The notes under the pieces: generated by a model
Databases searched by the model: none
What the model was told of the DNA's origin: nothing
The model's input: the letters and a program-made list of their open reading frames with translations, nothing else
In this document: in pieces, positions 9,946 through 20,694 of the stretch
Layout of the letters: every line of letters starts with the position of its first letter
Numbering within the stretch: the stretch's first letter is position 1
From: Pseudolactococcus laudensis
Lineage (GTDB): Bacteria; Bacillota; Bacilli; Lactobacillales; Streptococcaceae
Assembly: GCF_013449735.1 (NCBI RefSeq)
Contig: NZ_JACBNY010000008.1
Span: forward strand, 33,091-97,090
DNA length: 64,000 nt
Reading direction: 5' to 3'
Program-made: the position numbers and the translations under genes

Positions 9946-10501
9946 GTGTCTCTAACTCCCAATACTGGATAGCCAAAATCGTCTTGGCATCACTAATCTC
10001 ACCATTTTGGATTAGTGCTTTTGCTTCTGCCAAAGTGACTTCATGGCGTTCTAGAACTTCATCGTCATCATGTGGTCTTGGCTTATCGACTTTCGTTAAA
10101 TTATCCGCTTTATAAAGATAAATTTTTTCGTTACAGAAACCAGGCGCTGTGTAAAACTCAGAGATTTTTTTGACAGACTTAGTCGTCATTCCTGTCTCTT
10201 CTTCTAACTCTCGTAACATAGCTGATTCAGGATCGCTATGCTCACCCTGTTCTAGCTTGCCTGCTGGAATTTCATAAATGACTTTTTCCAAAGCCTTGCG
10301 AAATTGGCGAACCAGAATCATTTTTTGCTCTGGTGTTATCGCAAGTACAGCGACACCTCCGTTATGAAAAATGAGTTCTCGTTTAGCAAGTCCCAAGTCC
10401 CCTGGCAAAGCGACAGTATCATATTTGACATCAATCACTTTTCCTTTAAAAATATTTTCTCTACTCAACGTTTTTTCTTCGAAATCTTCAAAATTCATCA
10501 T
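9938..10501 (-). CDS. Nudix hydrolase, ADP-ribose pyrophosphatase type
   Basis: 187 residues with a full Nudix box (GKLEQGEHSDPESAMLRELEE begins it, residues about 80-102, catalytic REXXEE). The preceding IYEIPAGK and following FYTAPGF are typical of ADP-ribose pyrophosphatases, which clear free ADP-ribose. A strong AAGGGGGGAT site precedes two adjacent ATG codons (10501 and 10498). Between glmU and macP in a probable operon. Confidence 0.88.
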   Translation of the reverse strand: MMNFEDFEEKTLSRENIFKGKVIDVKYDTVALPGDLGLAKRELIFHNGGVAVLAITPEQKMILVRQFRKALEKVIYEIPAGKLEQGEHSDPESAMLRELEEETGMTTKSVKKISEFYTAPGFCNEKIYLYKADNLTKVDKPRPHDDDEVLERHEVTLAEAKALIQNGEISDAKTILAIQYWELETHA

Positions 10502-10578
10502 TAGTGATCCCCCCTTTGTCTGTTAGCACCCCGGAATAATTATTAAGCTAACTTTGACATTTTTCTGTAGTAAAGCGA

Positions 10579-11952
10579 TTAAAGTTCATGGTAACTTGGC
10601 ATGAGTTTTGCACGCCCAACTTTATTGACTTGACGGGCACGTCCAAATGCCATCTCATCTTCATGGACATCATCTGTGATAACTGAACCAGCAGTTGTAA
10701 TCGCATTTCTACCGATTGAAATCGGTGCGATTAGACTTGAATTGCTACCGATAAAGGCATAATCCTCAATCTCTGTCTTATATTTATTTTTACCATCGTA
10801 GTTGACCGTAATCGTACCAGCACCGAAATTAACATGCTCACCAACCATGGCATTGCCGATATAAGTCAAATGGCCCGCCTTAGTACCTACACCAAGTGTA
10901 GAGGCTTTAACTTCAACAAAGTTACCAATATGAACATTTTCATGCAAGATTGTTTCTGGACGAAGATGTGCATAAGGACCGACATTGGCACCTGGTTCAA
11001 GCACGGAATATTCTACCGTTGAGTGACGCACTTCCGTATTATGATGTAGTCTAGAACTTTCAATACGGCTACCTGATGTGATATGCACACCCTGACTGAT
11101 AACCGTTTGTCCCTTAATTACGACATTAGGCTCAATAACTGTATCTGCACCAATTTCGACATCTGCATCAATATATGTCGCTGCAGGGTCAATTAAGGTC
11201 ACACCATTCAGCATATGCTTGGTATTAATCCGCTCACGCATGATATTCTCAGCTTGTGATAATGCCACACGATCATTGACCCCGATAGATTCATTAAAAT
11301 CATCTAAAACAAAAGCTGAAACTTTTTTAGCATCGTCTTTGAAAATCTCGATAACATCTGTCAAATAGTACTCGCCTTGCGCATTATCCGTTGTGATATT
11401 ACTGAGCGCCTCAAAGAGTGCACGATTATCAAAGACATAAGTCCCAGTATTGATTTCCTGCACAGATTTTTCAAAATCATTGGCATCTTTTTGCTCAACG
11501 ATTTTAGAGACATGACCGTCTTCTCTGATAATCCGACCATAACCTGTCGGGTCGTCCGCTATCGCCGTCAGAATCGTCGCTGTTGCTTTTTCAGATTGAT
11601 GATAGGCAAATAACTCTTCCAAAGTCTCAGGACGAATGAGTGGTGTATCCCCTGCGATAACAAGCGTCATACCATGCAAGTTTTTTAGCAAAGGCTCCGC
11701 GATTTTGACTGCATGCCCCGTTCCCAACTGCTCCTCTTGCTTAACATAAGCAACATGCTCAGGTAAAGTGCTTAAAACATCCGTTGCGCCATGCCCAACA
11801 ATCGCAATTGTCTTCTCCGGTTTTACAGCGCTCGTCGCCGCAACCACATGCGCAAGCATCGTTTTCCCAGCAACTTCATGTAGAACTTTTGGTCGGTCAG
11901 ACTTCATCCGAGTTCCTTTTCCGGCGGCTAAAATAATGGCATATTTATTCAT
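10579..11952 (-). CDS. glmU: Bifunctional GlcNAc-1-P uridyltransferase / GlcN-1-P acetyltransferase
   Basis: Makes UDP-GlcNAc, the precursor of peptidoglycan and teichoic acid. 457 residues: N-terminal uridyltransferase with [11 protein letters not shown] (residues 8-18), AGDTPLI and NTGTY; C-terminal left-handed beta-helix acetyltransferase with hexapeptide repeats and GNFVEVKAS, ending in the usual basic tail. First gene of the chain leading to nadD. Confidence 0.97.
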   Translation of the reverse strand: MNKYAIILAAGKGTRMKSDRPKVLHEVAGKTMLAHVVAATSAVKPEKTIAIVGHGATDVLSTLPEHVAYVKQEEQLGTGHAVKIAEPLLKNLHGMTLVIAGDTPLIRPETLEELFAYHQSEKATATILTAIADDPTGYGRIIREDGHVSKIVEQKDANDFEKSVQEINTGTYVFDNRALFEALSNITTDNAQGEYYLTDVIEIFKDDAKKVSAFVLDDFNESIGVNDRVALSQAENIMRERINTKHMLNGVTLIDPAATYIDADVEIGADTVIEPNVVIKGQTVISQGVHITSGSRIESSRLHHNTEVRHSTVEYSVLEPGANVGPYAHLRPETILHENVHIGNFVEVKASTLGVGTKAGHLTYIGNAMVGEHVNFGAGTITVNYDGKNKYKTEIEDYAFIGSNSSLIAPISIGRNAITTAGSVITDDVHEDEMAFGRARQVNKVGRAKLMPSYHEL

Positions 11953-12182
11953 CGTAGTGATGCTCCTTATATTAAGATGTTGTGACGACTAAGCAAATCC
12001 TCAGTTTCACGCTACTCTCATTTTTTATTTTTGACAACACAAAGTCGCCAAAATGACAAAATCCTTAAACCTATTATACCAATAAACTTTAATTTTGTCT
12101 TAAATGATGCGGTTCTATCCCTTTTATACCACATTCAGACACAAAATCATCACCGACTTTTCATTTTTTCAAAAAACATATC

Positions 12183-12211
12183 CCGACAGCAAACAACAAT
12201 TGTGGTAAAAT
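12183..12211 (+). promoter_or_regulatory. proC promoter
   Basis: Extended -10 TGG-TAAAAT (TAAAAT 12206-12211) with a weak -35 CCGACA at 12183-12188, 17-base spacing, followed by an AAGGAG ribosome site and the proC ATG at 12248. Confidence 0.5.
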
Positions 12212-12247
12212 GAAAGAAATAAATGAAAAAGACATAAGGAGCTACTC

Positions 12248-13027
12248 ATGACAACTATTGGTTTTATCGGCGCAGGGAAAATGGCATCAGCGATTATTAA
12301 AGGACTAAATAAAGAGAAATTCAGCGTTCACATCTCAGGACGCAATTTTGAGGAGACACAGCAAACTGCCAAAGCACTTGGTGTTAACGGCTCCGCTAGC
12401 CACACCGACTTGATTCAGAACTCAGACATCATCATCCTAGCCGTCAAACCTTATGTTGTTGCAGATATACTATCTAAACACAAGATTGATAAACCAATCG
12501 TCTCTATCGCAGCAGGCATCACGCTAGCTGACCTTAGCGCCATGACAACTGATACGCAACCTATCGTCAGAATCATGCCCAATATCAACGCGACCATTCA
12601 AAAATCAACCACTGGTATCGTCAGAAATACCTACGTATCAGATGATATTTTCGACATCGTCAAGGCAATTTTTGAAAGTGTCGGTAGCGTCCATGAACTA
12701 GCTGAAAAAGACTTCGGGACTTTCACAGCTATAGCTGGAAGTTCACCTGCTTATATCTATATGTTCATTGACGCCATGAGCCGCGCAGGTGTCCTACATG
12801 GTATGCCAAAAGATGTCAGCACCAAAATCGTCGCTGAAACCGTCCTCGCCAGTGCTGAAATGATTCTCAAGTCTGACGAAAACCCTTGGACTTTGGTTGA
12901 TAACGTTTCAAGCCCAGGCGGTACAACAGTTGCAGGCGTCGTGAGCTTAGAGCAAAATAACTTTGTTGCCACAGTGATTGATGCTATTACCGCGACAATT
13001 GAGAAAAATAATACAATGAATCAATAA
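12248..13027 (+). CDS. proC: Pyrroline-5-carboxylate reductase
   Basis: NAD(P)H-dependent last step of proline synthesis. 259 residues. Rossmann start TTIGFIGAGKMASAII, then AVKPYVVADIL, IRIMPN-like VRIMPNINA, and the C-terminal helical domain with SSPAYIYMFIDAM and SPGGTT signature. ATG with ribosome site AAGGAG. Stands alone; divergent from glmU and convergent with the beta-glucosidase gene. Confidence 0.96.
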   Translation: MTTIGFIGAGKMASAIIKGLNKEKFSVHISGRNFEETQQTAKALGVNGSASHTDLIQNSDIIILAVKPYVVADILSKHKIDKPIVSIAAGITLADLSAMTTDTQPIVRIMPNINATIQKSTTGIVRNTYVSDDIFDIVKAIFESVGSVHELAEKDFGTFTAIAGSSPAYIYMFIDAMSRAGVLHGMPKDVSTKIVAETVLASAEMILKSDENPWTLVDNVSSPGGTTVAGVVSLEQNNFVATVIDAITATIEKNNTMNQ

Positions 13028-13030
13028 AAA

Positions 13031-13065
13031 AAAGTGCAAACCACCTCATTACTGGTTTGCACTTT
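13031..13065. terminator. Bidirectional terminator between proC and GH1 gene
   Basis: Perfect stem AAAGTGCAAACC / GGTTTGCACTTT, A-run on the left and T-run on the right, so it serves both convergent genes. Confidence 0.9.
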
Positions 13066-13087
13066 TTTTGTATTCAATTCTCGTTTC

Positions 13088-14669
<1,582 letters not shown>

Positions 14670-14679
14670 CAATTTATAC

Positions 14680-15963
14680 TTATTTTACAACTGCAGTAGA
14701 TGTGATGACTTCAACTGCTTTTTTAGCTGCGATGTCATGTTTGAGCATGTCAGCTGGCAAGAGTTTTTCAACTTGCTCTTTAGGCATGTTGTAAGTTTCA
14801 GCCAATTCAGCAACTTCAGTATCGATTTCGTCTTGAGTTGTTTCGAAGTTTTCTGCAGCTGCTACTGCTTCGATAACCAAGTTTGTACGAACGCGTTTGT
14901 CAGCATCGCCTTCAAATTGTGCGTGAAGTTGTTCTTCTGATGTACCAGTTAATTGGTAGTACATGTCAGCTGAGATACCTTGTTGTTGCATGTTACCAAG
15001 GAATTCGTTCATAGCACGGTGAACTTCATCGTGAACCATTTCGCCTGGCAATTCAACGATTTCAGCGTTAGCAACGGCAGCTTCAATTGCAGCAGTTTCA
15101 ACAGCATCAGTGTATTGCGCTTCTTTTTCTTCAGTTAATTGTGCTTTGTATTTTGCTTTGAGTTCAGCCAAAGTTTCAACTTCTTCGTCGATATCTTTTG
15201 CTAATTCATCGTCAAGTTCAGGCACTTCTTTAGCTTTCACTTCATGGATAGTTGTTGTGAAAACAGCTTCTTTACCAGCTAAATCTTCAGCTTGGTAATC
15301 TTCAGGGAAAGTAACTGTTACTTCAACAGTTTCGCCAGCTTTATGACCAACTAGTTGTTCTTCATAACCAGGGATGAATGAACCTGAACCTAATTCAAGG
15401 CTGTGGTTTTGTGCAGTACCGCCGTCAAAAGCAACACCGTCAACTTTACCTTCGAAGTCAATAACAACAGTGTCGCCGTTTTCAGCAGCGTCTTCTTTGA
15501 TTACTAATTCAGCAAGATTTTTTTGAGCTGCTTCGATTTTAGCGTCAACATCAGCATCTGTTACGTCTTTTTCAACGTCAACTGAGACTTCAAGGTTTTT
15601 GTAATCACCAAGTTTTACTTCTGGTTTAACGATAACGTCAGCTGTGATTTCCCAGTCTTCACCTTTGTTCATTGATTTAATGTCAATTTTTGGTTGTGCA
15701 ACTGGATCAATACCACTTTCAGCAACTGCTGCTTCATAGCTTTCAGGCAATACAGCGTTCAAAGCTTCTTCGTAAAGTGCTTCTTCACCGTACATTTTGT
15801 TGAAAACAGTACGTGATACTTTACCTTTACGGAAACCAGGTACGTTAAGGTTCTTTTTAACTTTGTCAAATGCAATGTTAAGGCCTTTAGCGATTGTGTC
15901 TTGACCGATTGTGAAAGTCAAAGTCCCGTTATTTACACCAGTTTTTTCAAAACTTGCAGTCAT
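14680..15963 (-). CDS. tig: Trigger factor (ribosome-bound chaperone, PPIase)
   Basis: 427 residues. The ribosome-docking signature GFRKGKVSR is near residue 41 (family GFRxGKxP); the FKBP-type PPIase domain follows with [14 protein letters not shown] (about 160) and [13 protein letters not shown] (about 195); the acidic helical C-terminal chaperone domain is complete. Monocistronic with its own terminator. Highly expressed-gene codon choice. Confidence 0.97.
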   Translation of the reverse strand: MTASFEKTGVNNGTLTFTIGQDTIAKGLNIAFDKVKKNLNVPGFRKGKVSRTVFNKMYGEEALYEEALNAVLPESYEAAVAESGIDPVAQPKIDIKSMNKGEDWEITADVIVKPEVKLGDYKNLEVSVDVEKDVTDADVDAKIEAAQKNLAELVIKEDAAENGDTVVIDFEGKVDGVAFDGGTAQNHSLELGSGSFIPGYEEQLVGHKAGETVEVTVTFPEDYQAEDLAGKEAVFTTTIHEVKAKEVPELDDELAKDIDEEVETLAELKAKYKAQLTEEKEAQYTDAVETAAIEAAVANAEIVELPGEMVHDEVHRAMNEFLGNMQQQGISADMYYQLTGTSEEQLHAQFEGDADKRVRTNLVIEAVAAAENFETTQDEIDTEVAELAETYNMPKEQVEKLLPADMLKHDIAAKKAVEVITSTAVVK

Positions 15964-16099
15964 TTGTATTTCTCCTAAATTTATAATCTATTTTAATTCA
16001 ACTTGTTCATTTTAGCATAAAAGTACTTAAAAATCAAGAATCAGCCTTGTCTATTCGCCATTTCTGGACGCTTTTTTTGGACATTTAAGCCGATTTCTT

Positions 16100-16288
16100 T
16101 TATTTTCCACTCAATTTAGCGATAAAGTCATGCCAAACACTTGGTTTGAAGATGTCCGTTGGTGTCTTACCACCCAGACCGCCATAACCAAGCATGAGTC
16201 CTAAAACAATCGCCAAAATGACTAAAATACTGATTAACAAAATCAATGAAATGCGCAACCCTAAAAATTTAACGGTCCGCTTAAACAT
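16100..16288 (-). CDS. epuA: EpuA-like small membrane protein
   Basis: 62 residues with one membrane segment (about 12-35) and the tail [20 protein letters not shown], matching the short EpuA family found after murA1 in streptococci. Some databases label the family 'RNA polymerase subunit beta', which the sequence does not support. ATG 16288 has an AAGGAGA site inside the murA end and overlaps the murA stop by eight bases; the in-frame Met at 16327 lies inside murA and is unlikely. Confidence 0.7.
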   Translation of the reverse strand: MFKRTVKFLGLRISLILLISILVILAIVLGLMLGYGGLGGKTPTDIFKPSVWHDFIAKLSGK

Positions 16289-17567
16289 AGGCTGTCTCCT
16301 TGTAGTTAATCCGTTGAATATCCGCACCTAGACTAGCTAATTTTTCATGGAATTGATAATATCCGCGGTCTAAATGTTTCAAGTTACCAACAGTCGTCGT
16401 GCCTTCAGCCACCATACCTAATAAAATAAGCGCCGCACTGGCACGCAAGTCCGTTGAACGAACTTCCGCCCCTGACAAACTGCTACCACCTTGAATCAAG
16501 GCTGTATTTCTCGAAATGTCAACAAAAAGTCCCATCCGACGCATTTCTTCAAGGTGTTGGAATCTGTTTTCAAAAACCGTTTCAATCATAATTGACTCAC
16601 CTTCAGCGATAGCCTGAGCTACTGTCATTTGGGCTTGCATATCCGTAGGAAAACCTGGATGCGGTAAAGTTTTAACCGTGACAGGCTTCAATTTTTCAGG
16701 ACCGATTATCCGAATCCCTTCCTCTTCTTGGATAATATCAACACCCATTTCTGAAAGTTTTGATAGCAAAGGTCGATTGTGCTCACGAACAGCATCCAAA
16801 ATCAAGACATTTCCTTGAGTAATGGCTGCAGCAACCATGAAAGTCCCTGCTTCGATACGGTCTTGTACAACATTATGTTGTGCGCCATGCATCTCCGCAA
16901 CACCTTTGATGATGATAGTATCCGTCCCAGCACCCTTAACATTAGCACCCATTTTATTGAGCAAATTGGCAAGGTCAACGATTTCAGGTTCACGCGCAGC
17001 GTTTTCCAAAATCATGGTTCCTTTGGCAAGGGTTGCTGCCATCATAATATTTTGTGTCGCACCAACTGACGGAAAGTCCATATAAAAATGCACGCCATGA
17101 AGTTCATCTGCCTTCGCCTCGATAAAACCACCGTTTTGCGTAATTTCTGCACCCATGGCTTGCAAGCCACGAATGTGCAAATCAATCGGACGCGAGCCAA
17201 TCGTACACCCACCAGGCATTGATACGCGAGCATGACCATTGCGAGCTAAAATCGGCCCTAAAACAACGATAGATGCGCGCATTTGGCTGACATATTCATA
17301 AGGCGCCTCAATCGCAATATCCGTCGCAGCTTGTGTGACAACTCTTTTTTCTGACTCATCAAAGACGAGTGGAATATTGAGATGTTTCACCACGGCATTC
17401 ATCGTGTAGACATCGCTAAGAATCGGCACGTTATTGAGCACCGTTTCACCTTCAGAAGGAAGGATTGTCGCAGCTAGAAGTGGTAATATCGCGTTTTTCG
17501 CACCTTCAATTTCAATTTCACCTGTTAATCGTGTGTGACCACCGTTTACTATTATTTTATCCATCAT
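16281..17567 (-). CDS. murA: UDP-GlcNAc 1-carboxyvinyltransferase
   Basis: First committed peptidoglycan step: transfers enolpyruvate from PEP to UDP-GlcNAc. About 428 residues. Substrate loop [10 protein letters not shown] at the N-terminus and the fosfomycin-target Cys in [14 protein letters not shown] (about 119). Two adjacent ATG codons at 17567 and 17564; an upstream Met at 17594 looks spurious. Linked to epuA downstream, as for streptococcal murA1. Confidence 0.95.
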   Translation of the reverse strand: MMDKIIVNGGHTRLTGEIEIEGAKNAILPLLAATILPSEGETVLNNVPILSDVYTMNAVVKHLNIPLVFDESEKRVVTQAATDIAIEAPYEYVSQMRASIVVLGPILARNGHARVSMPGGCTIGSRPIDLHIRGLQAMGAEITQNGGFIEAKADELHGVHFYMDFPSVGATQNIMMAATLAKGTMILENAAREPEIVDLANLLNKMGANVKGAGTDTIIIKGVAEMHGAQHNVVQDRIEAGTFMVAAAITQGNVLILDAVREHNRPLLSKLSEMGVDIIQEEEGIRIIGPEKLKPVTVKTLPHPGFPTDMQAQMTVAQAIAEGESIMIETVFENRFQHLEEMRRMGLFVDISRNTALIQGGSSLSGAEVRSTDLRASAALILLGMVAEGTTTVGNLKHLDRGYYQFHEKLASLGADIQRINYKETAYV

Positions 17568-17641
17568 TTCACTTTCACATTTTATCTTATACAAAATTAT
17601 ATCATATTTCTATTTTTCGTGTTGAAAACACGGACAAAGCC

Positions 17642-17667
17642 AAAAAACGCTAGGCTAAGCTAACGTT
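17642..17667 (-). terminator. Terminator after inositol monophosphatase gene
   Basis: Minus-strand AACGTTAG / CTAGCGTT stem (one G-T pair), loop CTTAGC, then TTTTT. Confidence 0.65.
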
Positions 17668-17684
17668 ATCGCTATTGTTTGAGC

Positions 17685-18452
17685 TTATTTAATATAAGCC
17701 TTAATTTTGTCTAACTGATTGCTCGGAACAGACATCATCATCTGACGACCTTCAAAAGCAAGTGGGCGACCATCAATCTGCTGCGTGATATAGCCAAAAG
17801 GTGCTATTAAAACCGCACCCGCCGCATAATCCCATGGTGATAGGTTGCTGAAATATCCCCAGATCTTGCCTTCTAAGATATTCACATATTCGATACCCGC
17901 GCTACCAATCGCACGCACACCCAAACTTTCATGACTTAAATCCAATAAGCCACCCGCATTAGTGCGATACATATAGGTATTCACGCCGATAAGGCTTTGT
18001 CGCAAAGGTTTTACCGTCAAATGGATCTGCGCCTCATTTTTATAAGCGCTTGTACCGTCACCCCAGTAAAGATTGTCACTCATGACATCCAAGATGACAC
18101 CAATTTTACCAATCCCCGACTCATAGTAAGCCAGCATGACAGCAAAATTATCTCTTTGAACAATGAAATTCGTCGTGCCATCGATAGGGTCAAGCACCCA
18201 GACATTACCATCTTTAATATCATGTCTCACATCATTTTCTTCTGCTAAAACATGGTCTTTGGGAAATGTCGATAGGATTTGCGTCAAAATCTGCTCTTGG
18301 ACTTCTCGGTCGAGATTGGTAACCAAATCGTCGAAATGCGTTTTTTCAGAAATTTCAAGGTCATCTGACAGATGTTGTCTGATAAACCCGCCTGCTTGTC
18401 TAACGACTTTTTTTGCGAACTCAAGCTTGGTGTTTAACAAATTGGCGCTCAC
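17685..18452 (-). CDS. Inositol monophosphatase family protein
   Basis: 255 residues, SuhB/IMPase fold, Mg-dependent sugar-phosphate phosphatase. Metal-binding motifs are in order: EEN (about 70), DPIDGTTNF (about 87-95) and the C-terminal SPWDYAAGAVL (about 205). GTG start preceded by a textbook AGGAGGTGA site and lying inside the preceding UPF0223 gene. Substrate unknown; the streptococcal/lactococcal gene order (spx, UPF0223, IMPase) is conserved. Confidence 0.88.
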   Translation of the reverse strand: MSANLLNTKLEFAKKVVRQAGGFIRQHLSDDLEISEKTHFDDLVTNLDREVQEQILTQILSTFPKDHVLAEENDVRHDIKDGNVWVLDPIDGTTNFIVQRDNFAVMLAYYESGIGKIGVILDVMSDNLYWGDGTSAYKNEAQIHLTVKPLRQSLIGVNTYMYRTNAGGLLDLSHESLGVRAIGSAGIEYVNILEGKIWGYFSNLSPWDYAAGAVLIAPFGYITQQIDGRPLAFEGRQMMMSVPSNQLDKIKAYIK

Positions 18453-18705
18453 TTTTGGTCACCTCCTGAATGGCACGATAGCTTGAATAGCCTGAGGCTT
18501 TTTCAAACTCACGGTCCAGTTGCTTTTCTGCCATTTTAGATGGCACAACTTGTTTAAATTGACGATAGGCTGCTAAAAATGCCTCACGCGATACTTTTGA
18601 TTCATAAAAATCCTCGACTTGATTAAAAAAGGAAATGACTGCAGCCATTTCCTCTCCTGTCCAGGTCAAATCCAAGGGATATTGATAGCTGTTATTGGCT
18701 GACAT
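18421..18705 (-). CDS. UPF0223 family protein
   Basis: 94-residue soluble protein with the family head YQYPLDLTWTGEEMAAVISFF and helical remainder. No known activity. Overlaps the phosphatase gene by 32 bases and follows spx by three bases, so the three are cotranscribed. Confidence 0.8.
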   Translation of the reverse strand: MSANNSYQYPLDLTWTGEEMAAVISFFNQVEDFYESKVSREAFLAAYRQFKQVVPSKMAEKQLDREFEKASGYSSYRAIQEVTKSERQFVKHQA

Positions 18706-18708
18706 ATG

Positions 18709-19104
18709 TTAGGCTCCCGAACTCATGACATCTCTTAATTCTGCTTGACGATATGAACGCGGTAAAAAAGCTCGAATTTCATCTTCATTAAAGCCAATTT
18801 GCATCCGCTTATCGTCCATAATAATAGGTCTGCGTAACAAACTAGGATGCTCTGAAATAAGGACAAGGAGCTGATTAATGGTCAAATCATCGACATCAAC
18901 ATTTAATTTTTGAAAGACTTTACTCCGTGTCGAGATGATATCTTCTGTACCATTTTCAGTTTTAGACAAAATAGCTTTCAAATCATCAGATGTCATCGGT
19001 TGCGTTAATATATTGTGTTCTTCATAAGCCACCCCGTAACTGTCAAGCCACGCACGTGCCTTACGACAAGACGTACAACTAGGTGACAAGTATAAATTAA
19101 TCAT
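18709..19104 (-). CDS. spxA: Spx-family transcriptional regulator
   Basis: 131 residues of the ArsC/Spx fold. CTSC (CXXC redox switch, residues 9-12 of the ORF counted from ATG 19104) and the conserved RRPIIMDDKRMQIGFNEDEIRAFLPR tail, given here as RRPIIMDD and GFNEDEIRAFLPR, are those of Spx proteins that bind the RNA polymerase alpha subunit under thiol stress. Lactococci carry several paralogues, so the exact paralogue is uncertain. Expressed from the minus side of the symmetric promoter at 19201-19234. Confidence 0.88.
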   Translation of the reverse strand: MINLYLSPSCTSCRKARAWLDSYGVAYEEHNILTQPMTSDDLKAILSKTENGTEDIISTRSKVFQKLNVDVDDLTINQLLVLISEHPSLLRRPIIMDDKRMQIGFNEDEIRAFLPRSYRQAELRDVMSSGA

Positions 19105-19200
19105 AATCATCTCACTTCACTAATATACTCGTTCAAGTATAAAATCTGTTTAGATTTTATGCTTGAATAAATATATCACTAATATTATAAGTTAGTAGTG

Positions 19201-19234
19201 TCTACATTATACCAAAAATTTGGTATAATGTAGA
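19201..19234. promoter_or_regulatory. Perfectly symmetric bidirectional promoter (spx / DUF2829)
   Basis: A perfect inverted repeat: TCTACATTATACCAAA, two A, then its exact complement. Each arm encodes TATAAT (plus strand 19224-19229; minus strand 19211-19206), an extended TGG before it, and at 17-base spacing a TCTACA -35 (plus 19201-19206; minus 19234-19229). Each -35 thus overlaps the other direction's -10. The plus start point would fall at about 19236, the A of the DUF2829 ATG. Confidence 0.75.
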
Positions 19235-19235
19235 C

Positions 19236-19475
19236 ATGAATTTTGAACAAATATTACCTATTCTCAAAAACGGTGGTAAAGCCGTTCGAACACAAGGTTG
19301 GGGTGGCGCTGAAAATTTCGTCAAACTCTATGATACCATTCAATTAGCAGATGGTCAGATGTTGGATGTCACACCTTATTTTTTGATTAACGTCTCAGGA
19401 GAAGGCGAAGGCTATTCTATGTGGAGTCCAACGCCTTGCGATGTCCTAGCTAACGACTGGCAAGTTGTCGACTGA
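19236..19475 (+). CDS. DUF2829 (Tad2-like) small protein
   Basis: 79 residues with the DUF2829 layout: N-terminal FEQILPILKNGGKAVRTQGWGG, middle TPYFLINVSGEGEGYSMWSP, and C-terminal CDVLANDWQVV, split at conserved W/DW positions. Phage Tad2 proteins of this family sequester cyclic-ADP-ribose signals of Thoeris defence; chromosomal copies have no proven role. There is no ribosome site, and the promoter geometry predicts a leaderless mRNA. Divergent from spx. Confidence 0.7.
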   Translation: MNFEQILPILKNGGKAVRTQGWGGAENFVKLYDTIQLADGQMLDVTPYFLINVSGEGEGYSMWSPTPCDVLANDWQVVD

Positions 19476-19504
19476 GTTTTTCCTTTGTCCTAAAACTTGC
19501 ATTC

Positions 19505-19566
19505 AAAACACCTCTAGCCACAGTTTAACACATCATGTTACTGTTAGAGTTGATGAGGTGTTTTTT
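19505..19566 (+). terminator. Terminator or attenuator between DUF2829 and SDR genes
   Basis: AAAACACCTC / GAGGTGTTTT stem closing a 40-base inner region that contains further pairing (CAGT / ACTG). T-run follows. It ends only 25 bases before the SDR start, and I see no promoter in between, so SDR expression may depend on readthrough. Confidence 0.55.
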
Positions 19567-19590
19567 CATAGCCAAATGAGGTAAAATTTA

Positions 19591-20322
19591 ATGACTCAAA
19601 ACCGACAAGATACACCCCGAAAAATTTTAGTGACTGGCTGCGCCTCTGGCATCGGTCTTGCTCAGGCCAAATGCTTTTTAGAAAGTGACGATCAAGTATA
19701 CGGAGTTGATAAGCAAACACCACAAGCATTTAGTCATCCTAATTTTTTCTTCTTTCAGACGGATTTAACAGGAAACTTAACTGACTTACTCACACAACTA
19801 CCCCAAAGCTTTGATGTCATTTGCCATACCGCAGGTATTTTGGACGATTACAAGCCTTTGCTTGAAACATCTGATGCTGACTTTACCCAAATTTTGGCTA
19901 GCAATCTCAGTCCAGTCATCAAACTTACGCGCCACTTTTTACCACACATGATTGAGCAAAAATCAGGCATCATCATCACCATGTGTTCGATTGCTAGTTT
20001 TGTTGCTGGTGGAGGCGGTGCTGCTTATACAACAAGCAAACACGCTTTGGCTGGTTTTACCAAGCAACTTGCCCTCGACTATGCACGGACAGGCCTACAG
20101 ATTTTCGGCATTGCACCAGGTGCCGTTCAAACTGGCATGACCAAACAAGATTTTGAAGTCGATAATGGTCAGATGGCAGATTGGGTTGCAAGTGAAACAC
20201 CAGTCGGACGGTGGGCACAGCCTTCTGAAGTTGCTGACCTCACTGCCTTTCTAGCTTCCGGTAAAGCAAGTTACATGCATGGTGAAATCGTTAAAATTGA
20301 TGGCGGTTGGACCTTGAAATAA
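19591..20322 (+). CDS. SDR oxidoreductase, 3-oxoacyl-ACP-reductase type
   Basis: 243 residues. Rossmann TGCASGIG (residues 15-22), NAG-equivalent HTAGIL, catalytic Ser in SIAS and YTTSK (about 150). Complete short-chain dehydrogenase. Substrate not deducible. The downstream bacteriocin-immunity gene begins 30 bases later and shares the transcript. Confidence 0.85.
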   Translation: MTQNRQDTPRKILVTGCASGIGLAQAKCFLESDDQVYGVDKQTPQAFSHPNFFFFQTDLTGNLTDLLTQLPQSFDVICHTAGILDDYKPLLETSDADFTQILASNLSPVIKLTRHFLPHMIEQKSGIIITMCSIASFVAGGGGAAYTTSKHALAGFTKQLALDYARTGLQIFGIAPGAVQTGMTKQDFEVDNGQMADWVASETPVGRWAQPSEVADLTAFLASGKASYMHGEIVKIDGGWTLK

Positions 20323-20351
20323 TCATAAGATATACACAGGAGGATAACACA

Positions 20352-20651
20352 TTGGATAAACAAGCGATTCAAGCACTTGTTTCAGAATTATATACTGAGG
20401 TCAAACCATTTCCAGAACTTCAAAAAATTATCGAAAAACATGCAGCCAATCTACCAGACGACCAATCAGACATTGACTTTTCAAAAATGTATCAAGAAAT
20501 TGTCACTAAAATCGCATTTGAACATCTTTCTGTTAGCACTAGAGCAACAACATTATTAAAAGAACTCAATCAATTCTTTCAAGAAGTCCCCCATTGGAGA
20601 GAGTTACTCAACAGTGCTGGTAGCTCCTGGTGGTCTAGTCTATTTCGATAA
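20352..20651 (+). CDS. Enterocin-A-type bacteriocin immunity protein
   Basis: About 99 residues, the size and all-helical pattern of the four-helix-bundle immunity proteins for class IIa (pediocin-like) bacteriocins, with the KIAFEHLSVSTRATTLLKELN stretch (given as AFEHLSVSTRATTLL) and a charged N-terminal helix. TTG start at 20352 with a perfect AGGAGG eight bases before; the upstream in-frame ATG at 20307 lies inside the SDR gene. No bacteriocin gene adjoins it, so it is an orphan immunity gene. Confidence 0.7.
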   Translation: MDKQAIQALVSELYTEVKPFPELQKIIEKHAANLPDDQSDIDFSKMYQEIVTKIAFEHLSVSTRATTLLKELNQFFQEVPHWRELLNSAGSSWWSSLFR

Positions 20652-20694
20652 AAAAACGCGCATCAAGCCAGATTAGGCTTAATGTGCGTTTTTT
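20651..20694. terminator. Bidirectional terminator, immunity gene / folP fusion
   Basis: AAAAAACGCGCATcAAGCC / GGCTTaATGTGCGTTTTTT with loop AGATTA, between convergent genes; its right arm overlaps the folP fusion 3' end. Confidence 0.88.

Noticed and set aside
20307..20351. Upstream ATG for the immunity gene
   Set aside because: Lies inside the SDR gene and has no ribosome site, whereas TTG 20352 has a perfect one.
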